A stretch of 64,000 nucleotides of DNA from Stercorarius parasiticus (taxonomy: Eukaryota; Chordata; Aves; Charadriiformes; Stercorariidae): contig VWZL01002558.1 in the NCBI GenBank assembly GCA_013396915.1, forward strand, positions 373,021 through 437,020. The letters run 5' to 3'. The position numbers were made by a program, and so were the translations under genes. The notes under the pieces are model-generated. The model was not told where the DNA came from, did no database searches, and saw nothing but the letters and a program-made list of their open reading frames with translations. Positions 1 through 12,844 of the stretch are shown here, in pieces. Each line of letters begins with the position of its first letter. Position 1 is the first letter of the stretch.

Positions 1-1456
1 GCTCCTCAGTTAGGAAAAAGTTATTACCTGGACAGTCATGGTTTCATATGCAGACTTGGATACATAACATTTACTCATACTTGTCTACATTTCTAGAATA
101 GTGGTAAACACTGATTCCGTCACGCACGCAATCACTGAACCCTGGCACTGCCTCACGTTAAGCGTCTGCCTCAGAACTTTCCAATAACTGCACCGTGAAT
201 GATCTTTAGCACCAAGATGTATCCTTCCTGAGCAGGTCAATAGATTATTAAAGCACTAGGCAACTGAAACAAGCAATTCTGGAGGTAAAGAGAAAATGAA
301 TAAAAGTCTCCATCTAGTTGTCCAAATAATTAAATTTCTCCTAGAAAAATCAGAGATGATATCCCACTCAAGAATGCTTGATAGAATGAATTTGACAGAA
401 GAGCAGCTCTTTACAGCTGAGTTTCAGATACTATTAATCTATAAAGCTCTCCAAAAAGGCCAGGAATCACTTCCCAGAATGACTCCGTGTTCTCCAATGG
501 GCAAAACCATGGTGTGAAATATCAGTCCTTATAACTTGTCTGCCACAAATATTCTTCAAGAGTAAATATAATAGAGTAATTTTCCAGGCACCAGATTGAT
601 TAAAATTGCAAACTACAATTCAGAGCTTGAAATTCAGCACATGAAACAGCCTAAGCTTGGATTCATTGCCCAAGTTACCATGGCATCTTCTGAAATCATA
701 AAAAGCAAACAAGCCCAGCAATATAATCGAGCCTTTAAAGGGGAAATCTGTCCTCAATTCAAAAGTAATAAAAGGTCAATCTGTTTCAGGTCTGTGGGGC
801 TTAAAATTCTCATGGACAGACTGAAGATAGATTGGTGGCCTGTGCATGCATGTGTGTGCATTTCTGTCTTTAACATGTCTGTACCCCATTTCTCAGCTTT
901 CAGTGCATAAATCAGTGTGTGCCAGTACTTACATGAAAGTGTAAATAAAAGGGGCTTGATGACTCACTGCACAATGGCAACAACCACAGTAGTTCACAGG
1001 CAGGACCGCAGCTGCTATCCACCTACCCTTGAATTGGCTCAATATATCCTGTCCGCGTGGACGTTATTGACTTGTCTCATTTGTCTGTGCTAACAGGCTC
1101 TCTTTGGAGAAGGAAATGGGGGAAGCGAGACAAACCGTTCTGAAACTGCCCTTGCAAGATTCAAAGATAAGTACTGCAAATGCTCTATCATTTCAAGTCT
1201 CTCTGAGTTATTCATCACACAATGTATGCACCTCCTGGTTTTGGTAGCTTGCTGATGACCTGCACAGGGGCAAGGGGTAGCATGGGGAAGCCCTCTTCCA
1301 CTCCACGTGAGGAGTTGGGGGCTGCAGAAAGCTGAAGGGGACTGGGCAGGTGGAGGGGAGGCTCCAGGCGGTGCCTCCATGACGTGTCTGGCTCTGGGGG
1401 ACAGCAGCAGCCCTTGAACAGCTGTCTTTGCTGCACTTTTTCAGTTGCCTTGTGTA
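1..1456. other. Unique non-coding stretch
   Basis: AT-rich sequence with no recognisable gene or transposable element. Short open frames occur on both strands but they overlap and resemble nothing known. A TG-rich patch lies near 840-865, and a GC-richer patch at about 1240-1430 has frames open on both strands, as expected where stop codons are rare by composition. Confidence 0.6.
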
Positions 1457-1492
1457 TATCTATCTATCTATCTATCTATAAATATATATATA
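1457..1492. repeat. TATC/TA microsatellite
   Basis: About five to six TATC (TCTA) units run directly into a TA-alternating tract. This is a compound simple repeat visible by eye, likely to be length-polymorphic. Nothing suggests it belongs to a larger element. Confidence 0.9.
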
Positions 1493-2119
1493 CACAGACA
1501 CATGTATTACTGCCTACTGAAGCATTATTAGTGGTAAACAAATAGGAGCTGAACCTAAATGCAGAAGAACACTGACTATTTCCACATCATCTGATTTCAT
1601 GAAGCGGAGAAGATTTGTTCATTGCCGGAGAGAGCTGAATAGGAGGAAGGTAAAATCACAGTCTTTTCAGGATAATGTATGGGGTGCTGTTGTGTAGAAC
1701 TGTTTCTGACTTCTTTCTGCACAGAAGAAAGCATGGCTCTACATAAGGAAACTATGCTCAGTTATCCTAAAATCCCGGAGCATTGTATTCTGGGCATTCC
1801 ACTTTTCTCTTAAAGTAGTAGTTAAATCAGAGTAATTTATGCCCAGTTACACTAATATATCCTGATGCTGAAGCATTTGCTTCTGGCCCCAGATTACTGT
1901 TTTCATCACCAGATATTTGTTTCTTTGGTGTGCGTACTTACACACAAGATTAAGGTTTTTTTAACATTTGTGCATTTTTCAATACCTGGATATTCCTACA
2001 TTAAGATTGGCTCTTCATCGATCGCTGCAAGCTGGAACCAAAGAATTCATGATAAGACTCCTATAACTCCTGCCTAGCCTAATAAATATGGGCTATGAGG
2101 CAATGCAATCTGCTGAAAC

Positions 2120-2300
2120 ATTGGTGCACATTTTAAACAGTCGTCATGGTGTAAATACTCCTAAATAGAAGTCCATGGTAATCTAATACAATACTGTGAT
2201 CTGCAATATGGTAATTACAACTGTGACTTGACTCATTAATTTTGGTAACAGTTGTTAAGCAGCTCATTAGGTGGGTATCGAACAGCAGACGTCAATCTGG
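2120..2300. promoter_or_regulatory. Possible conserved non-coding element
   Basis: This block has no long reading frame and no repeat. It is rich in homeodomain-type TAAT/ATTA cores, including TAATTA within 2200-2245 and CATTAATTTT shortly after. That texture is typical of vertebrate developmental enhancers, but it is a judgement by eye from composition. No alignment was available, so the call is weak. Confidence 0.18.
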
Positions 2301-2619
2301 GGAGCCTCTCAAAACCTTCCAATATTTTTCTTTTCGCAGCAAGGAGCACGGCAGGGGAGGGGGGAGGCTGGACTCGGGGACTTCTAAGCAGTTAAGTTCT
2401 GGGCACTTCATGATCTTGGCAAATATTGTGCTAGCTCTGTGAGCCAGAATTAAGCAGATATGATCGTGTAGTACATTTCAACTGCTGGCCTTGAAAAATT
2501 CCCCTCGGTTGCTCACATTGCCTGTATTCCAGCAGACGCCCCAATTTCTACTGAGAAACAATGGGGCTAACAGAGCGCACCCCTAATAGGATTACACAAA
2601 ACTGGTCTGTGCTTCCACT

Positions 2620-2880
2620 TGCTCATTTAGTTTCACACTTGTGTGTGATTTGATGTTCTAATGGGATGATTTTTGGTCCTTACTTGTATTAATTCAGCTA
2701 TAGTACGTCAGTTGGAAATAAACATGCATTAGTTCCTCTTCATATATCTGTATGCTGCTTATGGCGTACAAGATCACAAAAATCAGAGACATGAAAATTA
2801 AAGCTGTCAATGGCAAGCACATGATGTATAACATCTTTAACATACGCTTTAATCTCCCTGCTTCTGCTTATTTCATCAAT
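2620..2880. promoter_or_regulatory. Possible conserved non-coding element
   Basis: A mixed-composition AT-rich block without simple repeats, CpG clusters or transposon motifs. It contains several TTAAT and ATGCAT-like cores. I infer possible constraint from texture only. It could equally be neutral unique DNA. Confidence 0.18.
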
Positions 2881-5800
2881 TTGCTCTTAGGCACTTAAAG
2901 AAATGGCGTGACAATGTCCAAGACTGACCAAAAATAAACGGTGCTGGCCAGATAGCCACCCTGCACAGAGGGAATTGCAGTTGACTGCAAGTATTTAGCT
3001 TTTTCCCCTTGTTCTTAGGTGTTTCTTGAGCAGATTCCTCAAGGGAATTCAAATAGATTGTTCTGAAGCTGACAACGGCAACACCAATACACACACACAG
3101 GACCAGGGTCAGCCACAGTGTCTGTAGATTTGCACATAGTTTAATCTTTGAACTGAATGAAACCTGAAAGTTGTCGAACTTGTCTCCCTCCCCCTCCACA
3201 AAACCTGTCCAGCCAGGGACGGAAGTGCCAAGATCACCATTGGGCTCTGCAGTAGGAGGGAAAGGCTGGAGCTATTCGGAAGTCGTGAGTAAAATCTCCC
3301 CCTCCAACTCTGCCGCCCTTCAGCAGGAATAGAGTCGGGACCACAGCACCTAAATAGTGTCTCCTGCATAGTGTGTCACCGGTGGCTTTCTCTTGGTGCA
3401 TTTCCCCTCCTGCCTGCAGCCAGGAGTGAAGCCTGCATTTCCAGAAAACAAGGGCCGGCATTGTGTAATGTTGTTTCAAAGCAATGGTGTTTTGCAGCTG
3501 GCAGCCAGTTTCTGGGTTGCAGAAGCTTAATCTGCTTTCTTATTGCCAGTCTACTTTCCTGTGGCTCTTCCTTACACCTTTATTTCTCCACACCGTCAGC
3601 CCAAGACATATCCTGCTTCTACTGTATAAACACTTTGCTGCTGAGAAATGGCAATTTTCTAATATGTAGACCAATTAAACCAATGGTGCAATATAGCTGC
3701 CCTCTGGACATTTATGTATTTTTATCCCCTGAGTGACTGAGTATATTAAATAGTGCTTTTCATCCACCTTTTTCCTTTCCTATCCTTTAATAATCCTCCT
3801 TTCATTCTTGATAAACAGTGATGCTGAATAACACCGTAGATCCTGTACTAGCAGGAGAAGCACTACTAGTGGCAGCACTTGAGTGGCAAACACTGGTATG
3901 TTTATGCCAGACTTAAGCTTAGCTGAAAGATGAGAGATGTAAACTCCTTACTCTGAATCTGCCCAAGATGTGGTTTGCTGAATCTTCGCAAGCTGGGCTT
4001 AAAAAAGGCTCCCAGTGCCTCACTGAGTCGGCTGGACAGTACAGCCAGACAGCGTAAAGTATCTTCTGTCCGCAGCAACACTGCATCTCTCTGAATTGTT
4101 AAGATCTTCCCCTCCCTCACAGCCTCCATGCTGGCTCTTAAATAATGATATTGCAAATAACACAGTCAAAATGGTAGGGCTTTTTTTCCCTGACATACTT
4201 CCTGCTATTCAGTCACATACGGAATAAGACTTTTAAAAGCCTGGTTTTCCCCCACAGAATTTGACCTGGCTGCTGTTGAACGCAAGTCAGGTCACCTTCA
4301 GTCTGGAACAGCATTTTTTGTCTCTATCTTGCTAAGTATCCACCTATTTTCAAATCTTACTGGCAAAATTCTGCTCTTCTCTCTTTAAATTTAATTCTGT
4401 AAAATAAGTTTTAGTAGGATACTGGTTATTTGAAAGATATTACAGGTTGGTTCCACCTGCCCTAATGTAAGCTATTGAAAAATTGATTGTTCCATGTTAG
4501 CTGTCCAGGTTCCTTCTGTAGTCGGTGGAGAGATAAATGGTTTTGCCCACCCTAGATAAGTATTAGTGGACAAGCTCCAAGTTATATATGGGCTGGTTAA
4601 TACTGTGAAGAATACTGCTCCCTCTGACTTAATTGTATAACCGAGGTCCCAATACACCTCAAAGTCAGTCTGGATCTGAATTCTGACAGCCCACCTGGTT
4701 TCCCAGTGCACTAGCAATTTTGCATTGTGTTAAGGAAGTTTTGTTTAAAGCCAGACTTAGACGGCCTTTTTTCTGTGGAATAAGCAATTTATTTTTCCTC
4801 TATTTGCTATTTTTCATGCGTCCCTGCAAAGAGGAGCTGCTGGATTTTATAAGCTCTTCAGCAAACAGCTGTCTAAAGTCCTGTAAGAGTGGCATCACAG
4901 TTCAAGTGACAGCAAAAAGGCGAGCACTTGATCGATCCTCGAAAGTGTTACCAGCACTCACTTGCCTGCCTACCTCCTTTTGCATCACTCACCGTCACAT
5001 ATTTTTAGAGCAGAGCAGTTTTGCTCCTCCAGCTCCGTTGTGTGCCTTCTCTGTGCTGCACCAATCTATTTGCCAGAGGTGGGACTTCTAGAGAAAAAGC
5101 TCTTTGCCAGATCTTCACTTTGTCCTGTGATCGCCCACTCCCTGTCTAAACAAAAGTTCGGTTTAGCTGTTAGGCAAGCACAAAAACCCACAAATATGCA
5201 AAAATTTGCTCCACTCAGACTGTCAGAGAATGAAACTATTTCAAGCCTGGACAAAAACAAAGCTGTTGACTCCTGTTCGAAGCCAGACCAGTTTGTCATG
5301 ATCTCGTACCGTCGGCCCCTTTGGTGCAGGTGTGCCTGTGCGTGAGTGGAGGCTGCTGGGTCGGAGGGGACGAGCCCTGGAGGGAGCTACGGAATGTCTT
5401 GTAGCATCAGAAAGGCAGACAGAAAGGGAAGAGGGAGAAGGATGCGAGTCCTTTGAAGTGTTTGTTTTGCCTCAGATCTCGCATTTAATGTTTATATTCC
5501 TCTCCAGTGAGGCAGATAACTGCCTGGTGAGAAAAGGAAACTGAAGGTTTTTTCCTACCTCTTTTACTAAAACCAGTCCCCCAAAGTATCTGTTACAGCA
5601 GTTTTTATTTTGGAATTGTATTTTCTTCTATTCTTTTTCTCCTATGAAATCCTCCATGAGATACGGCACTTTTTCTCCCCTTCAGATTGGGTTGCACCCC
5701 AGAGGTGAATTTTCTGAAAAATGTTTCTAGCTATGGGAAAGTTACTGGAGAAAGTGGATAAGGACAGGAAAAGATTAGGAATAAAATCTGCTTTGAGAAA

Positions 5801-8800
5801 GCAGATTTTGTCAGGTATTCCTTATTTTTAAATGCTCCCAAAATATAGAAATTCTAGCGAGCTTCTTATTCGTATAAAGAAAAATAAATTGCCATACATT
5901 GTGAAGCAGTTGAATTAGTTCATAAACGGTGTATGCTGTGTGTGGTTACGCAGTTACGAGCCAGTAGATACAATCAATAATTCTGCCCTATCATTGTACC
6001 ATAACAATATTGCCTAGGCATAAAGGGCTAACAAAATCCACATCTATTATGAACTACTGTCTCAGCTTTTCTATTGCAGCTCCTCACAAGCTACCTTTTT
6101 ATGTGTGTCAAGTCTCATCTGTGGGGGAAGAATAATTTAGAGGATCAGTAATGGGATGTGGAACATTTCACCTCCAGGTCACTTGTTTGAATCTAACCCT
6201 GAACCAGTAGTGATTGAAAATCATTGCCATCTGATTGCTTTCTTTTGCTGGCCTAATGGGTATGAACCATTGGTCCTAGTCGAGAGCATAAAGGACGTGT
6301 GTCCACATCAAAAATCTTCCTTCCGATTGTAGTTAGCCTCTTTACACTCCCAGCAGAGAGAGGACCAGCGTGGAATGGGCAATAGTGAATGAATTGCATT
6401 ACCTCCATGACCCAGAAGTAGCCTTTTCACGTAAGTGAGATATTCTGGTAGAGTTATGGAGAAACTTTTATTGCCTGCATGATACTCTGCAGGGAGATAG
6501 CAAACCAAGCCTCCAAGTCAGCTGATGTCACGCGTTTTTTGGGTGCTAAACTTTCCAAGAGAGTTGGAGTATTTGGGGAGCGACTCTCTAACCTGCACTA
6601 CCAATCAAGAAAAACTTTTAGCAAAGGTTTAAGAATCCTGAAAAAAATTAGAAAGTGTGTGTGAGGAGTGAAGGAGAGTGGGAGACAGCAAAGGCAGAGG
6701 TGATGGTCATACAGAAACAAAAAAATAACTGAAGCCATGACGTTATTGGCCAAGAATTCGTAACTTGGCTAATGTACTACACACCACAGATTCTCAAGCA
6801 AAACCAGACCTTTTAGGATGGGCTTTTAGTGATGAATCTCAGCTTCTCTAACTCAGCAGTTTAACTATTAGCCTTCCCTTGGCTTCCCTTCTCTTACTTC
6901 TTTTGGATTGAACTACGTGCTTGCCTGTTAGACACTGTCTGTAACTCAAGACGAACGTGCCTGGAGAAGAGGGTCCATATTTACACCAGAGGGAGGAAGT
7001 GCGATTTTTAGAAGGCTATATATAGCTATTTGGGATCGATGGGGTTGTTCTGGGAATAAACCATCTTCTCTACCGTTACCTGAGCTGGTTAATAGTGGTC
7101 CACAAGGGGCATATGGACATAACTGAATGCAAATGGCCATGCCTACGATGCCACCCTTCCTCTGTCTCGTCAGGCGTGAGGCACCTCAAGTCCAGGAACT
7201 ACAAAGCGGTGTTTCTCAGCGCTGTCACAACTAATTTCTAGTTCTCCTTTTACAGGCCTTGTTTTTTCAGAACAGCAGATCAATCAGACAGCGTGAGGAA
7301 TACTCTTATTATTGTAGTGCACACGACCAGAGGAAGAAAAATCAGATTAACTCTTTGAAGCACAAGCGGAGGAACAGAGGGTTCATTATTACTCTAACTA
7401 TAAAGCCCTGCCTTAATCACAGAGCTTTTCTTAATTCTTTGTCTGATCTACTTAGGTAAAATCCTTTTTGAATTAGTATGAGTAATGACAAAGCTAAAAG
7501 CTTAGGCAAGACTTCAAGATTTGGCCCCTTACGATTTTGGGCATTTTGGGTTTTTCTTTGTTTGTTTGTTTTGTAATGCAGGTTCTCGCATTTCAGTACA
7601 AAGCAGTGTTCAATACCAATTCAGGAGAAAAAAAAAACCAATGAAAAAATAAGACTGTAGTGCTGCCTTCCAGGAGCCAGTAAGAGTAATGTCTTAGATT
7701 ATAAGAAAGGGCAGTAGCAATATCACCAGTGCAAAGAACAAGTAGCAACTTCTGGCTGCTTTATCACAGACTTTTTTTTTTTTGCCAATTTAAGATCAAG
7801 ATCTTAGAAAGAATTACATTCTGTCTTAGGAGGAACTGACAGAAACACATTTTCAATTACCAGTGGGTGACAACAGAACAACAATGTTGGTACTTTTTTA
7901 AACAAGGTTATTTCTTGGTTTACAGAGGTGACTATTTATAAATGACTGAACAAGATTCTCTTACAAATGATCTTATATTTTAAAAAAAGAAAAGCCCTCA
8001 TTGTGGGAAAGGAGATGTTCAATTTATGTCGCGCACTGTTTTAAAGGGCAAAGGGTCTTTGTGCGCAGAAAAGTTGCAGTAAAAATAACGTTTAATCAAT
8101 CAGTTCTTTAAATAAAATCTGTCCATGTGATGAGGTCTCTTCTGCCAGCCCTTTGCATGTACGCAGTCCTGCCAGACTTCAGTGACCCTCATCTGGGTTC
8201 TGTCCTGTGCGAACAGGGGCTTAAAAGGGAGTGTGGTACGGTCTGTAAATCACCACCTCTTTGAAGGAAGAACAATGCTTTACTGTGCAGCCATACAAAC
8301 CAGCAGGGACATGAACACGCTTACGGATAATGGACATTAGTGTGGTATCGTTACGGAGAATAAAGAAATTTTGCAGTTTTTCAGTGCACTGAAATGTATG
8401 CTTTTAGTGAGCTAAGCAGGAGGGAAGAAAGGTACAGGTCTTGTTTCTGCGTGATTATACGAATAAAGAAGTGTTGCTAAACTATTCCTGCTTAAATATG
8501 TATCTGATTTGAGCTTTGTCAATACAAAAAACTGAATTGTACAATAACGTGACCTGGAACAAGCACCATTCTGATAGCTAAGCACAGTTCGACCGTGCTG
8601 GAAAGGAATACATCACACAGATGCACATGAGTCAGAAAACGATCCAAGTGCAAGGCAGCATGACTCCCACCTGATGGGGCACTTTGTGAGGTTGTAAAAT
8701 GATGACATATAAATTACACCAGAGTAACAGCCTTCGGTATGTAAAGGAGTCACATAAACATGGCAGGCAGTGCGATACCTGGGAGCTGGAAGGTGGGTAG

Positions 8801-9100
8801 CAGTAAAGCAGCAAACAAGAGTCTGTGACAGATGCATCCTATTTTGACTTATGTCGATACAATCCCAAACCTGGCTGACATCAATACTGCAGCTACATCC
8901 ATTTATGTTAGGATGATGGCCCTGACAAATGCTAGTCCTTTCTGGTACTGGTTTAGCGTGTTTTTACAAATCTGGCAGTGTCATGGTCATGCATACATGC
9001 TCTGAAGTCCAAAATGGAAGGGATGACAGACCTGTTGAAATCTCTGGGCAAGGACAGAAGGTTGGAAGGAGCGATCTGATGCTGAAGTCTGCCATTGAAC

Positions 9101-9240
9101 ACCCAGCCTGGGAGATCAGGTGTGATAAAGGACTTGGTGTTGATGGAGGACTTTAAGTACCCAAGCATCTTTTGGAAAATCGGTATGGTGACAAAACAGC
9201 CTGTCAAGCAGATCCTACCCTACCTTCAAAGAATTTATTG
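9101..9240 (+). mobile_element. Decayed CR1 ORF2 endonuclease remnant
   Basis: One frame reads VLMEDFKYPSIFWK followed by TKQPVKQIL at about 9136-9220. CR1-type LINE endonucleases carry a VLMGDFN-x-PDICW motif followed by an HKQS-x-RFL-like segment at this spacing, so I read this as a degenerate copy of that part of ORF2 on the plus strand. The glycine and asparagine of GDFN are replaced by E and K, which would disable the enzyme. Downstream codons lose resemblance quickly and contain stops. The match is short, so chance resemblance is possible. Confidence 0.4.
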
Positions 9241-11387
9241 CAGACAGGCAGCTTGTGTGAGAATAGTTGTGAAATAACAGAGGGCACAATTTTTAGGAAT
9301 AAAAAGTGAGAGAAAGCAGAATAAACCTAAAAGACTACAAAAAACCCATGACCTTGGGAAAAAAATTGAAGCAGGGCTTCAAATAATCTAGAAAAGAGGG
9401 GTCTCCCTGGTGACAGTCAGCTTGACACGTGCAAAAGACTTTGCTGTGAAGGAGAATAAACAGTGTTTCATATTCTCTCCGAGTAGGACAAAGGGGGATT
9501 AGTTTAAGTTGCACAAAAGATAAAAATTACAAAAAGATTAAAATACAGCCCCCAAAAGGATTGCTTAGGGAGGATGCGGGGTTTCCCTCTCGGGGTAGCT
9601 TGCAGGGACAGGTGGTGAGCAGTTCAAGTACAGCTGATCTCGCGTGGGAGGCACGGAGTAGGCAAGACTGTCCCTATGACGGGGGAATTCACTTAGTCTT
9701 CTAAGAAGAAAGCTGGAATTTGAGAATAAGACTCAAACACTAGCCTTCATGTAAAAAAAATGTTGACATTAAGAACTTTTTCCTTCCAAAAGTCTCCCAG
9801 CTTCCTCACTGTTTAGGTTGAAAATTTTACCTATACAGATTCGTCCAACCTTTTATTTTTCTTCCCGATTCCACTAACGTAACTAACTCAAAGCCATTTA
9901 ATCTGTGTTAAATAGCTTTTCTACATAAATAGCTTTTGCTTCAAAGCTTTTTGACACACCTATCATATTTTAGGCTTTTCCCAAATAATTATTTTTCTTT
10001 TCTGTCTTGTTCTTTTTTTATCCAACCGTTATGTCATAAATTGGTCCAGCAAAAAAAGTTTGGTAGTTTAGCTGCTTGCAAATAGTCACTGCTCTTTTGG
10101 CAAGGGGGGAACATTTTAAATTTTGGTAACAAAGTGCTTTGCCTTCACTGAATCTGAGAAATTTGAAGAAACTGAAACTTTGACTTTTCTTAACAGGAAT
10201 AAGAATTAACATTTAAAATCTAAATTGATATTATGCACTATTGCTGGTCTGGAGAGGTTGTCTTTTAAAGCACCTGGTTTGGGGAAAACAAACCTTGCAA
10301 TTGTCAGAAACAGACAGAATATTAAATAAAATTTATAACCACACAATTTCCCTTCTTTATGAACAAAAATGCATAATCCCAGAAAGGGTGAAAGCTCAGA
10401 TTTGCTACATGGCATTCCCAGAACTCATTTTACTGCTGGCCTAGGCTTGCTACCCAGAAAACCCCACCTCCTAAATCTCAGATTAAATAGAAATTACCAG
10501 CAATGGAAGGAAATCTCAATTAAAATCCATGACCTTAATACTGTCAGCAGACAAATCTGTGACAATTACGCTTATCTTAATTTTGCAGCGAGATCTATTC
10601 CAAAAGGGCTGAGATGTTTCATTTTCCTCTGGACTGATCATTTTCACCTGTTTACAGAGAATGCTGGTTTATCTCTGGATATAATGTTGAAAGCAATATA
10701 TGTGTACCTCCCCCCCGCCGCAGCCTCTGTGCTTTCTGTTGAGCGCGGGGGGACATGGAACACTTTTCCTGGCATCTGCAATGGTCCGAGACTCCCTCTT
10801 TAAAGTAAAAATTATATATTCACAGTAGGAGGACTGGTTCAGATAATCACTGGTCCAGAGATCTGGACTAGTACTTAGGCTGGAAATACCAGAAGATTAT
10901 TTTTTTCCAGTGCTGTTTCCATGGTCTTGTTTCTAGACCAAGACGGAAAAAGGCACGCAAGAAATACTTTTCAGCAGGGCAGAAGAGTCTAGGGCAGAGA
11001 ATGGACTTTGCGCATATTTTATAAAAGACTTTAATTTTGGCTTACTTTTATACAATAGTGAAAAATTTTGTCAGAATAAAGTTATTTCTCTCTTTTTCAA
11101 AACGTTGGACAGTCCCTCAAAATCTATTGCCAGTAACTTGTTGGAGATAACGCCCTGTGGCTAAGTGTTTTCTGTAATACTTATTCAATATATTTTACTG
11201 TATGGAAGCTAAACTTGTGTCTACAGCACATTTTTGTGAACCAGCTTTTTAGAATGGCTATTGAGTTTTTTGTTTTGATTTTTATTTTCCTGGGGAGAAA
11301 GCAGACTAAACCAGAATGACCACTGGAGGCATCATGTGACCTTGGCTACCTTTCAATTTGACGATATAGTACATTATACACATGCTC
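9241..11387. other. Unique stretch with possible old repeat and conserved-looking block
   Basis: Sequence to about 9680 may be further decayed CR1 but I cannot align it. A C7 run lies near 10711. A plus-strand frame of 144 codons spans 10369-10803 without resembling any family I recognise. Beyond that there are only short frames and AT-rich DNA. Confidence 0.5.
10480..10700. promoter_or_regulatory. Possible conserved non-coding element
   Basis: This repeat-free AT-rich block contains several GATTA/TTAAT cores and lies inside an unrecognised 144-codon open frame. Its texture resembles conserved vertebrate non-coding DNA. The call is impressionistic, and comparison with other birds would decide it. 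Confidence 0.17.
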
Positions 11388-11550
11388 TGGTGGGTTGACC
11401 TTGGCTGTCCGCCAGGCACCCACCCAGCCACTTACTTTCTCTCTCTCCTCAACAAGATGAGGGAGAAAATGATGGAAAAGCTCCCAGGTTGAGATAAAGA
11501 TAGGGAGATCACTTACCAATTACCATTACAGGCAAACCAGACTTGACTTT
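11388..11550 (-). mobile_element. Avian ERV LTR fragment (terminal part only)
   Basis: The segment opens with TGGTGGGTTGACCTTGGCTG and continues through a GGTTGAGATAAA motif (11487-11498) and GGGAGATCACTTACCAATTA. These match, from memory, the end of a very common bird endogenous retrovirus LTR family in reverse orientation. The GGTTGAGATAAA motif recurs at 16487-16498 in the complete solo LTR, so the two are relatives. Only about 160 bases of LTR remain; the rest is missing where a CR1 tail begins at 11551. It is a broken copy with no coding capacity. Confidence 0.6.
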
Positions 11551-11626
11551 GTTGGACTCAATGATCTGAAAGGTCCCTTCCAACCTAGACAATTCTATGA
11601 TTCTATGATTCTCTGACTCTATGACT
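11551..11626 (+). mobile_element. CR1 LINE 3' end
   Basis: GTTGGACTCAATGATCTGAA and AGGTCCCTTCCAACCTAGAC form the typical CR1 3' untranslated region. Four octamers follow: ATTCTATG at 11592 and 11600, ATTCTCTG at 11608 and ACTCTATG at 11616. Octamer tails of this kind mark the 3' terminus of avian CR1 copies. No coding part is present, so this is a severely 5'-truncated insertion or a fragment. It directly abuts the LTR fragment. Confidence 0.88.
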
Positions 11627-12058
11627 TGTGGAAGCTATCAGTATATGTGTACTGGGCGTAGCTGGCCAAGCGTTGGCAATGGGGAACTGTATCTGGCATG
11701 GTGTGGCCCTGCAGGCCCCCCATCCCACGTCCATCCCCCTGCTTCCAACACCTGGCCGCCTGCATCCGATACACATGTGCTGACACATGTATCAGTATCC
11801 CCCTACCAGAGAAATTAGAAGTGTCTTCACATTGAAGACCCTTGAGCTCCCATTACCTTAGAGTGAGGAGTCTCAGGTGAGTAAGTATAGGACATCATTG
11901 ATAGTACAGGGACAGTTTTCAAATGCAGAAAACGCAGCAGCCAAGTCCATATTTTAGCCTTTAAACTGACCTGCAAATAATTTTTAATCAGTACTCTACC
12001 TGCTAGGTCCTGAGCTGAGTTCCTAAACACTGGTGCAGCATTTATAATACTGCTGTAT
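11627..12058. other. Unique stretch with small inverted repeat
   Basis: No gene is recognised. An imperfect palindrome lies at about 11767-11792, where GATACACATGTG faces CACATGTATC around a short loop. Short frames are open on both strands over 11603-11818, a GC-richer patch. Confidence 0.5.
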
Positions 12059-12079
12059 CTATGATCTATGATCTATGAG
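12059..12079. repeat. CTATGAT heptamer tandem repeat
   Basis: Three near-perfect CTATGAT units. They resemble the CR1 octamer tail minus one base, but the diagnostic CR1 sequence upstream is missing, so I record it only as a short tandem repeat. Confidence 0.7.
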
Positions 12080-12638
12080 TTTGTGATTTTCCTGAATTTC
12101 ATTGGAAACACTAAATTAGTCACTGCTCCATTTGTAGGTGAGCCCACACTGGACGCTAGGGATCATCCACAGAGAAGACGGTGTTGCAAGTCTGTGTGAG
12201 GATGGCTGGCAGCGGTTTGTCCTCATGAATGCAAGGGGAGAAAGGCTACAGTGGCAGTGGGACAGCCACACAACATTGTAAGATGGCTATGGTACAGGAC
12301 TTGATGTTTCCTGAGCTGACATCCAAGGAGTGGTAAACCCACTTTTGGTGAGCATGATGCCTCTTTACTTCGTTCACTCTCTTGGAGTGTATGAGTTTTG
12401 TTTTGGTTTTTAATCTGCCACTGAACTATGCATGAAAATATGATGGTGAGCAATGGCAAAAGGTCAGTTAATGAGTTAACTATGGCTGTCCTATGCTAAG
12501 AAGAACAACATAGGGCAGGCATAGAAGATAGGGGAGATACAGAGGAATAACCAGGCTAGCTGGCTGAATACAGCTATGAAAAAATTGAAATATACCATTT
12601 AAGTGAAATCAAGACTTCTTCTCATGTTGTTCCTTTAG

Positions 12639-12844
12639 GCATCGCTTCATATGATTCCTTTCAGCAGCTCAACTGGATTAATATCTACTTCAAACTTGCT
12701 GTAACTCCAAACCTGCAGTCTGAAGTTTCCACCAGTGCAACGTGGCCACTAAATCAGACCTTATTTTCTCCAGATGTTGAGCATCTGTCATTCTTAATTA
12801 AACGAACAGGAGTTGAGGCGGTGGAAAAGCATGCACTTTTAAAG
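12639..12844 (+). other. Exon-like open segment, unrecognised
   Basis: A pyrimidine-rich tract ending in CTTTAG precedes 12639, and AAG followed by GTGACT gives a plausible donor after 12844. The 206 bases between are open in one frame for 68 residues, including LNWINIYFKL and LSFLIKRTGVEAVEK. The same frame stays open past the donor until a TGA near 12895. I do not recognise the protein. An open frame of about 88 codons without an ATG is expected by chance several times in a window this size, so this is only a candidate internal exon. Confidence 0.15.

Larger units (their letters stand above)
1493..9100. other. Unique AT-rich stretch, no gene recognised
   Basis: No gene, RNA or dated mobile element is recognisable here. 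Small simple repeats occur: a short AC run at about 3089-3099, a GTTT run near 7555-7572 and a T12 run at 7772-7783. GC-richer patches at about 3200-3480 and 5330-5470 carry only short overlapping frames. Two blocks that look like conserved non-coding DNA are listed separately. Confidence 0.55.

Noticed and set aside
12059..12079. CTATGAT repeats as a CR1 tail
   Set aside because: Unit is 7 rather than 8 bases and no CR1 3' sequence precedes it.
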